Part shown: positions 1 to 8,249 of the stretch, one piece after another
How the letters are laid out: each line of letters opens with the position of its first letter
How positions within the stretch are numbered: the first letter of the stretch is position 1
Source of the DNA: SAR324 cluster bacterium
GTDB taxonomy: Bacteria; SAR324; XYD2-FULL-50-16
Assembly: GCA_028282885.1 (NCBI GenBank)
Contig: JANQGX010000058.1
Span: 1-64,000 of the forward strand
Length of the DNA stretch: 64,000 nucleotides
Reading direction: 5' to 3'
Notes under the pieces: model-generated
Told to the model about the DNA's origin: nothing
The model's database searches: none
Seen by the model: the letters and a program-made list of their open reading frames with translations, nothing else
Made by a program: the position numbers and the translations under genes

Positions 1-1
1 G

Positions 2-1153
2 TTGGGAGACCAGTTAAAAGCGCTTAATAAGCTTGATGATATTGGTGGTTATGCCTATCTTGCCGAACTCGTTGAATGCGTACCCAGCTCGGGAAATATC
101 GTCTATTATGCCCGAATCATCCAGGAACACGCCCTGCTCAGGGACCTGATCACAACTACTACTGATATCGGCAGGAAAAGCCGGGACCCACAGCAGAGCA
201 TCACAGGATTGCTGGCAGAAGCTGAAGATAAAATCACCGAAATCGCGACCCGATCCTCAAAGAAAGGTTATAGTCATATCAAGGAGGTATTGGCGAAGAA
301 TTTCAACCGTCTTGAGGAAGTATCCAAAACAAAGAGCGAGATTACGGGGATCCCAACGGGTTTTTTGGATCTGGACAGAATCACATCAGGTCTTCAACCT
401 TCTGATTTGATAATTCTTGCAGCCAGGCCATCCATGGGCAAAACAGCCCTGGCACTGAACATTGCCACCTATGTCGCTACCAGAACCGAATCCAAGGGTG
501 CGGTGCTGGTTTTCAGCCTTGAAATGTCCAAGGAACAGTTGGCGATGCGTATGCTGACTGCTGAATCCAAGATTGACAGCAAGAAAATGAGGACCGGCAA
601 CCTGGAACAAAACGATTGGGATAAACTGGCCCAGGCAACTGACAAATTATCGGTTGCCCCTGTTTTCATTAACGATGTATCAGATTTAACTCCATACGAA
701 GTCGTAACTCTCAGCAAACAGCTTAACAAGGAGTTCGAGCATGGTATCTCCCTGATCGTTGTCGACTATTTGCAGTTGATGCAGGGGAACAGGAAGACCA
801 ACTCCAGGGAACAGGAAATCGCAGAGATCTCAAGATCACTGAAAGGGGTCGCCAAGGACTTGAATGTCCCTGTAGTAGCTTTGTCGCAGTTAAACAGGGC
901 CTTGGAGAACAGAAGCGATAAAAGACCGCAATTATCAGATCTCCGTGAATCGGGTTCCATAGAGCAGGATGCGGATATAATTCTTTTTATTTACCGGGAT
1001 GAGGTCTATAATGACGATACGGAGAAAAAAGGCACGGCTGAAATCATCATTGCAAAACATCGAAATGGACCTACCGGTATGATTGAGCTTGTATTTGCAG
1101 GCAAGTATACCAAATTTGCCAGCCTGGCCAGACAGGAACCACCAAGAGTCTAA
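2..1153 (+). CDS. dnaB: Replicative DNA helicase DnaB (5' end outside window)
   Basis: This is the ring helicase that unwinds the replication fork. The reading frame is open at the window edge. The visible 383 residues begin inside the N-terminal primase-interaction domain (GGYAYLAELVECVPSS, a typical DnaB segment), so roughly 80-90 residues lie upstream. The RecA-like C-terminal domain is complete: Walker A ARPSMGKTALA at about 141-151, Walker B LIVVDYLQLM at about 254-263, and the DnaB-type motifs ALSQLNRALENR and LSDLRESGSIEQDAD near 300-330. No intein is present. It is followed after 12 bases by a DciA-like gene, which suggests that helicase and loader are made together. Identity is secure; only the true start is unseen. 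Confidence 0.97.
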   Translation: MGDQLKALNKLDDIGGYAYLAELVECVPSSGNIVYYARIIQEHALLRDLITTTTDIGRKSRDPQQSITGLLAEAEDKITEIATRSSKKGYSHIKEVLAKNFNRLEEVSKTKSEITGIPTGFLDLDRITSGLQPSDLIILAARPSMGKTALALNIATYVATRTESKGAVLVFSLEMSKEQLAMRMLTAESKIDSKKMRTGNLEQNDWDKLAQATDKLSVAPVFINDVSDLTPYEVVTLSKQLNKEFEHGISLIVVDYLQLMQGNRKTNSREQEIAEISRSLKGVAKDLNVPVVALSQLNRALENRSDKRPQLSDLRESGSIEQDADIILFIYRDEVYNDDTEKKGTAEIIIAKHRNGPTGMIELVFAGKYTKFASLARQEPPRV

Positions 1154-1165
1154 CCAGATCCTCCC

Positions 1166-1669
1166 ATGAATGAGTCTAATGATCAGAATAGCATTACCAA
1201 ATTGGAAGATGCAGTTGAAGATGTTCTGATTGAAAACAAACTGCAGGCTGTTCTCTATTTTTCCAAGATTCAGAAAAATTGGGCTGTTCTGGTTGGCGAA
1301 CCTTTGGCTGCCAAGACTTCCCCAGTAAAAATGACAGGAAAAACCCTGTTCGTTGAGGTCGAGGACGCGGCTTATTCCCACCATTTACGCTATTATGAAA
1401 AGCAGATGCTTGATCTGATCGCTTCTCCTGAAATCTGTGGAGAGGGCGTTGTCAATAGAATCAAATTCAGGGTTGGCTCTCCTGCCAGTTTTAATAAAAG
1501 GGATCCGGAACCGGAAAATAATCCCTCCTCAACCACTATGAAACCTCCTACAAAAATATCGGATGCTGCAAAAAAGACTTCGGCGCAGATTGAGGATCGC
1601 AAACTGAAGAATAGTTTTGCCCGTTACATGTCCACCCATTCAGAAAACGGGACTGACGAGGAGAAATGA
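1166..1669 (+). CDS. dciA: DUF721/DciA-like helicase loader protein
   Basis: This 167-residue protein carries the DUF721 (DciA) domain in its first ~105 residues. The pattern KNWAVLVGEPLAAKTSPV followed by GKTLFVEVEDAAYSHHL and the helix KQMLDLI matches the family's W..lvG..la..t.P ... L.V.v ... L core. DciA is the ancestral bacterial factor that helps load DnaB onto DNA in bacteria lacking DnaC/DnaI. The C-terminal ~60 residues are polar, basic and low in complexity (a Pro/Lys/Thr-rich tail), probably disordered. The gene sits 12 bases after dnaB and overlaps rsmA by ATGA (1666-1669), so the three are probably one transcript. Domain assignment is strong; the loader function is inferred from family and neighbour. 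Confidence 0.85.
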   Translation: MNESNDQNSITKLEDAVEDVLIENKLQAVLYFSKIQKNWAVLVGEPLAAKTSPVKMTGKTLFVEVEDAAYSHHLRYYEKQMLDLIASPEICGEGVVNRIKFRVGSPASFNKRDPEPENNPSSTTMKPPTKISDAAKKTSAQIEDRKLKNSFARYMSTHSENGTDEEK

Positions 1670-2469
1670 AGAAAGGTCGTCCTTATGCCCGGAAAAGGTT
1701 CGGGCAGCATTTTCTCAAGGATTCCAACATAGTCCAGCGGATTGTTCGTAGCGCAGAGCTCAGAGAATGCGATCATATTGTCGAAATCGGTCCCGGCAGA
1801 GGTGCTCTGACTACCCGTCTCCTGGATACCGGAGCAAACCTTACGGTTATTGAAATTGACAGAGATCTGGCAAATGACCTGACCAAACAGTATGATAAGC
1901 ATGATCGTTTTAGTTTGCTCAACGCAGATGTTTTAAAGATTGACTGGTCGGAATTTTGTAGCACAGATCTCAAGACCAAGCTGGTAGCAAACTTACCGTA
2001 CAATATCTCGACCCCAATCCTCTTCAAACTGATTGCGAACAGACACCTTTTTTCCGTTGCTATCATCATGGTACAGAAAGAGGTGGCAAAGAGGATCTGT
2101 CATAAGGGGGACACCGGGAACAGGAAGGATTACGGTGTTTTGTCGGTTATTGCGGATTCGGTGTTCGAGACCGAACTTCTCTTCAATGTCCCCCCCGGAA
2201 GCTTTGTTCCAGCCCCCAAGGTTGATTCTTCCGTTATACGCCTGGTTCCCAAAAATAATATGATAAACGATGAGCAGATTTTTTTTGATTTTGTAAGAAG
2301 GGCATTCAATCAACGCAGGAAACTGCTGGTTAACCACCTCAGGAAGAATGAGGAAGCGATTTTCCAGCGTTTATCGGAAGGGGACTTGAGCTTTTTGGAA
2401 GGAACAAGACCGGATAACCTTACCCCGCATCAATATCTCAGCCTTTTTTATCACCATGAAATTCAATAA
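1666..2469 (+). CDS. rsmA: 16S rRNA dimethyladenosine transferase RsmA (KsgA)
   Basis: RsmA dimethylates two adjacent adenines near the 3' end of 16S rRNA during small-subunit maturation, using S-adenosylmethionine. The 267-residue length is normal. Motifs visible: KRFGQHFLKD at the N-terminus, SAM-binding VEIGPGRGALTTRL at about 41-54, acidic VIEID, and the catalytic NLPYNISTPIL at about 108-118. The C-terminal helical domain begins around FFDFVRRAFNQRRK. The start ATG overlaps the dciA stop as ATGA, implying translational coupling. Its stop lies only 10 bases from the stop of the convergent minus-strand gene. Confidence 0.97.
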   Translation: MKKGRPYARKRFGQHFLKDSNIVQRIVRSAELRECDHIVEIGPGRGALTTRLLDTGANLTVIEIDRDLANDLTKQYDKHDRFSLLNADVLKIDWSEFCSTDLKTKLVANLPYNISTPILFKLIANRHLFSVAIIMVQKEVAKRICHKGDTGNRKDYGVLSVIADSVFETELLFNVPPGSFVPAPKVDSSVIRLVPKNNMINDEQIFFDFVRRAFNQRRKLLVNHLRKNEEAIFQRLSEGDLSFLEGTRPDNLTPHQYLSLFYHHEIQ

Positions 2470-2479
2470 AATCTGCGAA

Positions 2480-2830
2480 CTAGTCAAAATCCTTGCCCAG
2501 TATATTGGAGTAGTCCTGAACAGAGAAAGGTTCCAGCTTTATTCCCACGCTGCCTTTTCGTATCCAGATTTTAACGATCTGAAATGCGGCACCATCTTTT
2601 TGGGAAACCGTTTTCACGTTTTCAGCATAGATGATGTCATCTGTTTTGAATTCAAGAATAGCTCCATTACTCGATAAAGGATTCAGTCGCAGGTATATTT
2701 TGTCCGGTTCGGATTCGTGCTGTTTAGGTTGGCCAATATAGGGAACCGCCTCTTCCGATAAGCGATTCGGTTCAGTATATTTCTGAAGAGCTTTGTTTTT
2801 TGAAATGACATTGATGATATCAGTCGTCAA
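2480..2830 (-). CDS. Hypothetical protein, 116 aa (TTG start)
   Basis: The product is not recognised. It is a 116-residue soluble protein without signal peptide or membrane segment. The C-terminal half alternates hydrophobic and polar residues (IYLRLNPLSSNGAILEFK, DIIYAENVKTV, FQIVKIWIRKG), which suggests a small beta-rich domain. The start is a TTG at 2828-2830, supported by a strong ribosome site (GAGGAG, complement of 2837-2842) six bases upstream; no ATG fits as well. It is the last gene of the minus-strand run, 65 bases after the small ORF that follows nif3, and it converges on rsmA with a 10-base gap. Confidence 0.6.
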   Translation of the reverse strand: MTTDIINVISKNKALQKYTEPNRLSEEAVPYIGQPKQHESEPDKIYLRLNPLSSNGAILEFKTDDIIYAENVKTVSQKDGAAFQIVKIWIRKGSVGIKLEPFSVQDYSNILGKDFD

Positions 2831-2895
2831 ATGAATCTCCTCTTTTGATTCTTCGTATAGAATTAACGATCGTGTATTGAATCTATGGTCTTATT

Positions 2896-3087
2896 TTAGA
2901 TCGAAGGGGAAAAAACATCAATATTGAGAAGAGAGTAAAAACAGTGCAGCCAATTACCATCTTCAGGATCGGAACCATCGTCGATAGAGCGGATATTGAA
3001 TTCTGCTTTCACCCTACCGGACATGATCCCCTCAATGCTTGCTCTCTCCTTTGGCGGGATTCGTTGGTAATCCTGTTTGAGGATCAT
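2896..3087 (-). CDS. Small hypothetical ORF, 63 aa, coupled to nif3
   Basis: This 63-residue ORF begins with an ATG that overlaps the nif3 stop as ATGA (3084-3087), the arrangement used elsewhere in this window for coupled genes. No family is recognised. The N-terminal half is charged and plausible as protein (RIPPKERASIEGIMSGRVKA); the last ~25 residues are less convincing. It could be a genuine small partner of Nif3, or the remains of a longer gene truncated downstream. No continuation in another frame was found in the 65 bases that follow it. Confidence 0.4.
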   Translation of the reverse strand: MILKQDYQRIPPKERASIEGIMSGRVKAEFNIRSIDDGSDPEDGNWLHCFYSLLNIDVFSPSI

Positions 3088-3839
3088 ATGGGATTGGGGA
3101 CGTCTATGAACTCGGCTTCGATACCAAATTTGTCCTGAAGGTGTTGTCCCAATGCGATTATTCCATATTTTTCAGTAGCATAATGACCGGCACTGATATA
3201 ATTGATTTCATATTCCTGGCTCATCGAATAGTTCTTTTCTGAAACCTCTCCTGTCAGAAAACAGTCTGCTCCATTCTCTACGGCAGTCAGAAAATAATTC
3301 TGAGCACCACCCGTGATGATGACCACTTTCTCAATCCTTTCGCCTCCAAAAGGGAGAACAAGGGGTTTACGGTCAAGTTTTTCTTCAACAAACCGCACAA
3401 ATTCTTCGGTTGTTTCAATACCGGTTCTGCCCAAAACGTATTCCGCATGTTCACCTGACCCGGGGGATATGACGATATCGTTTAACTCCAGATGTTTCGC
3501 CAGTTGTATGTTGTTCCCCAATTGGGGATGGAAATCCAGGGGTAAATGATAGGCTGCAGCCGCAATTCCGTGTTTGAGCAACTCATGGATTTTCTTTCGA
3601 AACGGTCCGGCAATTCTACGCGAATCTTTTTCCCAAATCATACCGTGGTGGGTGATGATCAAGTCCGCATTGGCTTCAATGGCTTTCAGGATGACTTCAT
3701 GGGAAATGGAGACACCCAGGGCGATTTTATTTACTTCTCGGTTATCGCCTTCTATTTGCAGTCCGTTTGGACAAAAATCCTTGATTTCAGATACTTTAAG
3801 CAACTCCGAACAGTGGTTGATAATGTCATTCTGATTCAT
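3084..3839 (-). CDS. Nif3-like dinuclear metal centre protein
   Basis: This 251-residue protein belongs to the Nif3/YbgI family (also annotated GTP cyclohydrolase I type 2), which forms toroidal hexamers with a two-metal centre; its cellular role is unsettled. Metal ligands are visible: LIITHHGMIW at about 60-69, YHLPLDFH at about 97-104, and the C-terminal GHYATEKYG near 216-224. There is no inserted PII-like domain, so it is the short form. The start ATG follows the waaA stop by 7 bases. It is followed by a 63-residue ORF through an ATGA overlap. Confidence 0.93.
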   Translation of the reverse strand: MNQNDIINHCSELLKVSEIKDFCPNGLQIEGDNREVNKIALGVSISHEVILKAIEANADLIITHHGMIWEKDSRRIAGPFRKKIHELLKHGIAAAAYHLPLDFHPQLGNNIQLAKHLELNDIVISPGSGEHAEYVLGRTGIETTEEFVRFVEEKLDRKPLVLPFGGERIEKVVIITGGAQNYFLTAVENGADCFLTGEVSEKNYSMSQEYEINYISAGHYATEKYGIIALGQHLQDKFGIEAEFIDVPNPI

Positions 3840-3846
3840 TTTTTAG

Positions 3847-5196
3847 TCACTTTTGGATGTTTTCAAGATCCGAGACAATAGCCTGGTAACACTTCTCTGT
3901 GGCTCCCGCTTGTGATTCGATATATGCCTTGGCATCGATCCCGAGTTGACGGGTTCCGTTCAAATTCTTCAATAATTCGAAGAGTTTCTCTTTGAATTCC
4001 AGTTCATCAGCAATAGGAAAAGAAAGCTTGGCTTCTGCCAGGTGCAGGGCTTCACCGGAATTGGCATGCTGGGGGCCGAAGAGAACTGTCATCCCTGTTG
4101 CACAGGGTTCCATGACGTTGTGAACACCGGTCGTGAATCCGCCTCCGATATAAGCCATCAGGCCGATTGGGTAAAGTGAGGACAGGATTCCAATAGAATC
4201 GACCAGGAGAATTCTTGTTGTTGTTTTGCTGTCTGCAGAAATCGAAGACAGTCTTTGAGGATCAAATTCAGCGAAATATGATTCACTGTTTTGCAGGTGT
4301 TTAGCCGTCGGCTCATGAGGCGCTATGATAAGATGAAGATCGGGGTACTCTTCCATCGCCTGTTTGAGAGCCGGGAAAATACAGGATTCATCCAGGGGCC
4401 AACTGCTGCCCACGATAAATACCGGATGGAGATGAAATTGTTGCGGAAGATATGGAAGCGGTCGACGATCCCTTTGGTTCAGGGTAGCGTCATAACGTGT
4501 GTCGCCAAATATCTCCAACCTTTTGATTTGAGAAGAGGTTTCAAGAAATCTGGCCTGATCGTCTTCACTGACGACGAAAATTGCCCGGAAATGCGAGTAA
4601 AGCTCTCTGAAAAAGGAACGACTGATTGGAGAGCGAAATCGTTTGGAACCGGCATGAAGGGTAGCAGAGGTCAGATAAATCGGAATTCCGGCATTGCTCG
4701 CCTCCCAGATGGTATTGGGCCACAAATCATATTTAACGAAAACAAGGCAGGATGGCTTGGCGATACTGATCCATCTTCTCACATCCCTCCTTGAATCAAA
4801 GGGAAGATGATCCAATGAAAGAGGTTGCCTGGTTGCCTTGATTGAGTATTTCTCAATCCAGATCCTTGCCGAATCGGAATTGTAGGTGACGATGCAATCA
4901 AAATCGTTGTTGAGAAATGATTCAAGAAGCGGCTGCAATTGTATGAATTCGCCGGCACTGGGTGCATGAAACCAGATAAGTTTTTTGCCGGTATCCCGGC
5001 TTTTGAGGCGTTCCCGGAGCCGCCGGTGAACACCCCTCTTTCCCTGAATGGTGCTGCGGATTTTTGGATGAAGCAGTGCTATGAGACTTATCAGAAAACG
5101 AGCAAGTCGAAATAGTAAAATGTTGTATAAAAACGGCCACATAAGATAAATCAGTTTTTGGTACACCGGAAACTTCAACCCGGATGATCGTTGCAA
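3847..5196 (-). CDS. waaA: 3-deoxy-D-manno-octulosonic acid (Kdo) transferase
   Basis: WaaA transfers Kdo from CMP-Kdo to lipid A at the inner membrane, starting the lipopolysaccharide core. The 449-residue protein has the N-terminal membrane anchor (about 18-42), then a GT-B glycosyltransferase fold: IWFHAPSAGE (about 75-84) with the family's conserved Gly-Glu, VKYDLWPN, the nucleotide-binding region VGSSWPLDE, and the C-terminal GGFTTGVHNVMEPCA. The start is TTG (5194-5196); the next in-frame ATG (residue 19) would remove conserved N-terminal residues. It follows kdsB by 9 bases, which supplies its activated sugar, so the pair forms a functional unit. Confidence 0.95.
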   Translation of the reverse strand: MQRSSGLKFPVYQKLIYLMWPFLYNILLFRLARFLISLIALLHPKIRSTIQGKRGVHRRLRERLKSRDTGKKLIWFHAPSAGEFIQLQPLLESFLNNDFDCIVTYNSDSARIWIEKYSIKATRQPLSLDHLPFDSRRDVRRWISIAKPSCLVFVKYDLWPNTIWEASNAGIPIYLTSATLHAGSKRFRSPISRSFFRELYSHFRAIFVVSEDDQARFLETSSQIKRLEIFGDTRYDATLNQRDRRPLPYLPQQFHLHPVFIVGSSWPLDESCIFPALKQAMEEYPDLHLIIAPHEPTAKHLQNSESYFAEFDPQRLSSISADSKTTTRILLVDSIGILSSLYPIGLMAYIGGGFTTGVHNVMEPCATGMTVLFGPQHANSGEALHLAEAKLSFPIADELEFKEKLFELLKNLNGTRQLGIDAKAYIESQAGATEKCYQAIVSDLENIQK

Positions 5197-5205
5197 ATCT
5201 CTGTT

Positions 5206-5931
5206 TTAATTGTCATAAAATGTGAAATCTGTAATTCCGGCTTTGGCGAGATCTTCGACGGTATTTATGGAAATGGAATCATATGGTAATGGGATGCAAT
5301 TGAGGCGATACCCATTATCCAAAGCTCTCATCTGCTCCAGCGAATATGCTTTTTCAAGGGGGGAAGGGCGTAATCCGCAGAAAATTTCAAGGAATTCAGG
5401 TGTATAAAGATAGACAGATGTATGCTTGTAGGCACACTGGATGTTATCCCGGGTGAAAATCAGGGCATTCTGATGAAGATCCAGTACTACTTTGGCAACA
5501 TTACGATCTTCTTTTTCCGCCTCATCGATTTCTGTTACCGTGGTCCAGAATTGAGCCCGTTCCAGTCTTTTTGAAAGCTCACCCGGTATGGCTTTGATGA
5601 GATCCGGGCTGATAAAGGGCTCATCCCCCTGGACATTGACAATGACATCAAATTGCCCAAACTCCTTTTGTAGTTTTTGGAAAGCTTCGAGCACCCTTTC
5701 CGTTCCGCAGGTATGTTCGTCTGAAGTCATTACCGGAATAACCTTATCCAGATCCCTTATCTGGTCAAGCACCAGTTCCGAGTCCGAAGCAACAGCGATT
5801 GGGCCGATATCTCCCTCCAATACGCGTTCCACGGTTCTTCGAATCATGGTTTTACCGCCAAAAGAGAGTAACGGTTTTGATTTGAGACGTCCGGAACCCA
5901 ATCTGGCCGGAATAATGGTGATCAGTTTCAT
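5206..5931 (-). CDS. kdsB: 3-deoxy-manno-octulosonate cytidylyltransferase
   Basis: KdsB makes CMP-Kdo from Kdo and CTP in the cytosol, the donor used by WaaA. The 241-residue protein has the N-terminal nucleotide-binding signature IIPARLGSGRLKSKPL (residues 5-20), VASDSE, VNVQGDEPFI (about 98-107) with the metal-binding acidic residue, and the C-terminal family features EQMRALDNGYRL and SINTVEDL. Length is typical. It sits between a methyltransferase-like gene (32 bases upstream) and waaA (9 bases downstream). Confidence 0.97.
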   Translation of the reverse strand: MKLITIIPARLGSGRLKSKPLLSFGGKTMIRRTVERVLEGDIGPIAVASDSELVLDQIRDLDKVIPVMTSDEHTCGTERVLEAFQKLQKEFGQFDVIVNVQGDEPFISPDLIKAIPGELSKRLERAQFWTTVTEIDEAEKEDRNVAKVVLDLHQNALIFTRDNIQCAYKHTSVYLYTPEFLEIFCGLRPSPLEKAYSLEQMRALDNGYRLNCIPLPYDSISINTVEDLAKAGITDFTFYDN

Positions 5932-5963
5932 TGGTTTGGATAGGGTGAAGAGTTGGTTGAAGG

Positions 5964-6575
5964 TCAGGGGATCAGGGTATCAAATGAGATGTTTGAAAAC
6001 AGATAGTTACATCTCCACAACAGAATCAGGTAGAGTGCAATAGCAGCAGCCAGCGTGTTTTTTTCGGATTTAATCGCGGCTACATAATCCGGTTTGACAA
6101 CCTCATCAATGCCTGTTTTTCTTTTTAGAGAAGGTATCCACCTGGGCACGGTCTGGAGATACTCATTGAATGTCTCACCGAATACCTGCCCCAAGTTGCT
6201 TTCTTCCCACCTGACAATAGGAATGTATTGCAGAAAGAAAAAAGCGATGAAGACCACAGTGAACAGGACATGTACATTCGCTACCACCACGATACCGACA
6301 GTGAGAAAAAAATTACCGATATAGAGCGGATTGCGTACATGTCCGAACAGGCCGCTGGTGATCAGTTTCTTGCCAGTACTGTAGGTTTTCGTGCGACTGA
6401 TCCCACCGATATGTGCTACACCCTTGATTCGTATGAATTCCCCGAACAGCATCAGAATGGTTCCAATGATAAGGCTTTGATCGGATACGGAAGGGTAGAT
6501 CATCATCAGGATAACAAAAGGTATCGGGGTATAATCCCTGAATCTGAATAGTGTTTCTCCGAGCTTGAGCATCAT
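5964..6575 (-). CDS. Isoprenylcysteine carboxyl methyltransferase-like membrane protein
   Basis: This 203-residue integral membrane protein belongs to the ICMT/PEMT-like methyltransferase superfamily. The diagnostic region is TSGLFGHVRNPLYIGNF (about 91-107), the RHPxYxG-type signature, followed by two hydrophobic segments and EESNLGQVFGETFNEYLQTVPRWIP, whose Glu and Tyr/Pro-Arg residues match the SAM-binding C-terminal part of the family. A last hydrophobic segment lies near residues 175-195. Bacterial members methylate varied small or lipid substrates, so the substrate here is unknown. The start ATG overlaps the hemE stop (ATGA at 6572-6575), implying coupling to hemE. Confidence 0.85.
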   Translation of the reverse strand: MMLKLGETLFRFRDYTPIPFVILMMIYPSVSDQSLIIGTILMLFGEFIRIKGVAHIGGISRTKTYSTGKKLITSGLFGHVRNPLYIGNFFLTVGIVVVANVHVLFTVVFIAFFFLQYIPIVRWEESNLGQVFGETFNEYLQTVPRWIPSLKRKTGIDEVVKPDYVAAIKSEKNTLAAAIALYLILLWRCNYLFSNISFDTLIP

Positions 6576-7618
6576 GTTGACTTCCTTACAGAGTGGCTTT
6601 TTACAGTGTCTACCATGGCAATCAGATGTTCGGGATTAACCTGCTTGTCGATTCCATGACCAAGGTTAAAAATATGGCCGCTTTCCGGACCGAATTGATC
6701 GAGTATAAGCTTCGTTCTCTCCTTAATCACATCAATTGAACAGAACAAGGTGTTTGGATCAAGATTTCCCTGTAACGCCACCCTGTCTCCAATGGCGTTT
6801 TTCACCTGGGGGATATTAGCCCGCCAGTCCAATCCGATCACGTCTGCCCCGGTTTCGGCCATATTTGGTATTAAATGACAACTGCCGTTAATATAATACA
6901 CCCTGGGTACCACTCCCTGCTTTTTTAATCCTCGAAAGATGCGGGTTACATAGGGTTGGACATATCTCTCGTAATCGGCTGCTGACAGAATTCCAGCCCA
7001 GGTATCGAACAATTGGACCATATGAACGCCCGCATCGATTTGATAATTCAGGTAATCGATGGTCAGTGTGGTGAGCTTGTCCATCAACTGATGGGCCAGT
7101 TCGGGTTCGCCGAAAAACAGTTTGATGGTTTTACTGTAGATTTTGGAGTTACCTCCTTCGACCATATAACAGGCAAGTGTGAAGGGAGCGCCAGCGAATC
7201 CGATTAAGGGCGCCCTGCCATCCATCTGTTTCAGGATCAGGTGTATAATATCACCCACATAGGCTGTTGATTCTTCCGGCTGAAAGGTTCCCAGGGAGTG
7301 GATATCCTGTTCGGACCGAATCGGATTGCCGATGACGGGTCCGGGAACAAAATCGAGATCAACACCAATGCCCATCAGCGGCGTCAGAATATCTGAAAAC
7401 ATGATGACTGCATCGACACCGATGATATCCAGGGGTTGCAGGGACACTTCAGCAGCGAAATCAGGATTGGTGCACAGTTTCAGAAAGTTTCCCGCTTTAT
7501 CCCTGACCTCTCGATACTCGGGAAGATATCGACCGGCTTGTCTCATAACCCAGACAGGGGTTCTTTCAATGGGCTTCTTGAAAGCAGCCCTGATTAAGAG
7601 GTGGTCTGTGTCTGTCAT
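6572..7618 (-). CDS. hemE: Uroporphyrinogen decarboxylase
   Basis: HemE removes four carboxyl groups from uroporphyrinogen III to give coproporphyrinogen III in haem synthesis. The 348-residue protein begins with the family signature RTPVWVMRQAGRYLPEY (about 19-35), then VIMFSDILTPL with the active-site Asp, GFAGAPFTLACYMVEG at about 139-154, and LFDTWAG near 203-209. The length and the C-terminal FNLGHGI motif are canonical. No other haem genes are in the window. It is coupled by ATGA to the ICMT-like gene downstream and lies 61 bases after the AMMECR1 gene. Confidence 0.97.
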   Translation of the reverse strand: MTDTDHLLIRAAFKKPIERTPVWVMRQAGRYLPEYREVRDKAGNFLKLCTNPDFAAEVSLQPLDIIGVDAVIMFSDILTPLMGIGVDLDFVPGPVIGNPIRSEQDIHSLGTFQPEESTAYVGDIIHLILKQMDGRAPLIGFAGAPFTLACYMVEGGNSKIYSKTIKLFFGEPELAHQLMDKLTTLTIDYLNYQIDAGVHMVQLFDTWAGILSAADYERYVQPYVTRIFRGLKKQGVVPRVYYINGSCHLIPNMAETGADVIGLDWRANIPQVKNAIGDRVALQGNLDPNTLFCSIDVIKERTKLILDQFGPESGHIFNLGHGIDKQVNPEHLIAMVDTVKSHSVRKST

Positions 7619-7679
7619 TGAAAAAGATAAAATTTACAGGGGTTGTCAGGCTTTGGTTGAAGTAAAAGATGACAGCTTA

Positions 7680-8249
7680 TCACTCCTCTTCAAAATGTTC
7701 CACCTGATAAACGGAGATGTCGAGTTCGTAGTATTTCCAATAATCCGGCGTAAGTCCGGCTTTTCTGCACAAATCGCTGATAAAGTCTTCACGAATTGGC
7801 ACCGATTCCCACACCTGGGGTAAAAAAGTGGCATTATTATGTCCGTTGGAGATGATAACACCATCTTTTTTGGGCCTGATTTTCATGATCTTCTCAACAG
7901 TGGTTTGACCCTCCACTTTGGCAGGTTTGCTGAGGATGGAGATCTCAATTTTAACTTTTTCCAGCTCTTTTGCAGTCAAATTCTTGAAGCGATGATCTTC
8001 AAATGCGGCAGCTTTGCTGAGATCGATGACGTTTTTATAGATGGAATTATGGGCCTCAAGTCGACCGATACACCCTCTCAGTTTCTCCTTGATATGGAGG
8101 GATACAAAAATCCCTGCCTTTTCACTCAATTCAGGTGATTCAAGAAGGCTTAAATCGTGATTTGAATGGTATAGCTCATTTTCAAGTACCTGCCTGGAGA
8201 GCTTAAGCATCTTGTTCTTCAGATTTGGGTCCGTCTGTTGTTTACTCAT
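7680..8249 (-). CDS. AMMECR1-domain protein (AmmeMemoRadiSam protein A type)
   Basis: The protein carries an AMMECR1 domain, a widely conserved fold of unclear function that in prokaryotes often accompanies a Memo-like protein and a radical SAM enzyme. The invariant LRGCIG motif is present in the N-terminal part (KEKLRGCIGRLEA), followed by AAAFEDHRFKNLTAKEL, VKIEISILSKP and KDGVIISNGHNNATFLPQVW, all typical. The start chosen is ATG 8247-8249, overlapping the purM stop by 8 bases; an in-frame GTG at 8262-8264 would add five residues. Neither Memo nor the radical SAM partner is in the window, so this copy stands alone with purM. Confidence 0.9.
   Translation of the reverse strand: MSKQQTDPNLKNKMLKLSRQVLENELYHSNHDLSLLESPELSEKAGIFVSLHIKEKLRGCIGRLEAHNSIYKNVIDLSKAAAFEDHRFKNLTAKELEKVKIEISILSKPAKVEGQTTVEKIMKIRPKKDGVIISNGHNNATFLPQVWESVPIREDFISDLCRKAGLTPDYWKYYELDISVYQVEHFEEE

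Noticed and set aside
935-1384. 149-codon frame on the minus strand over dnaB/dciA
   Set aside because: It overlaps two clear genes in antisense, has no ribosome site and no protein family character.
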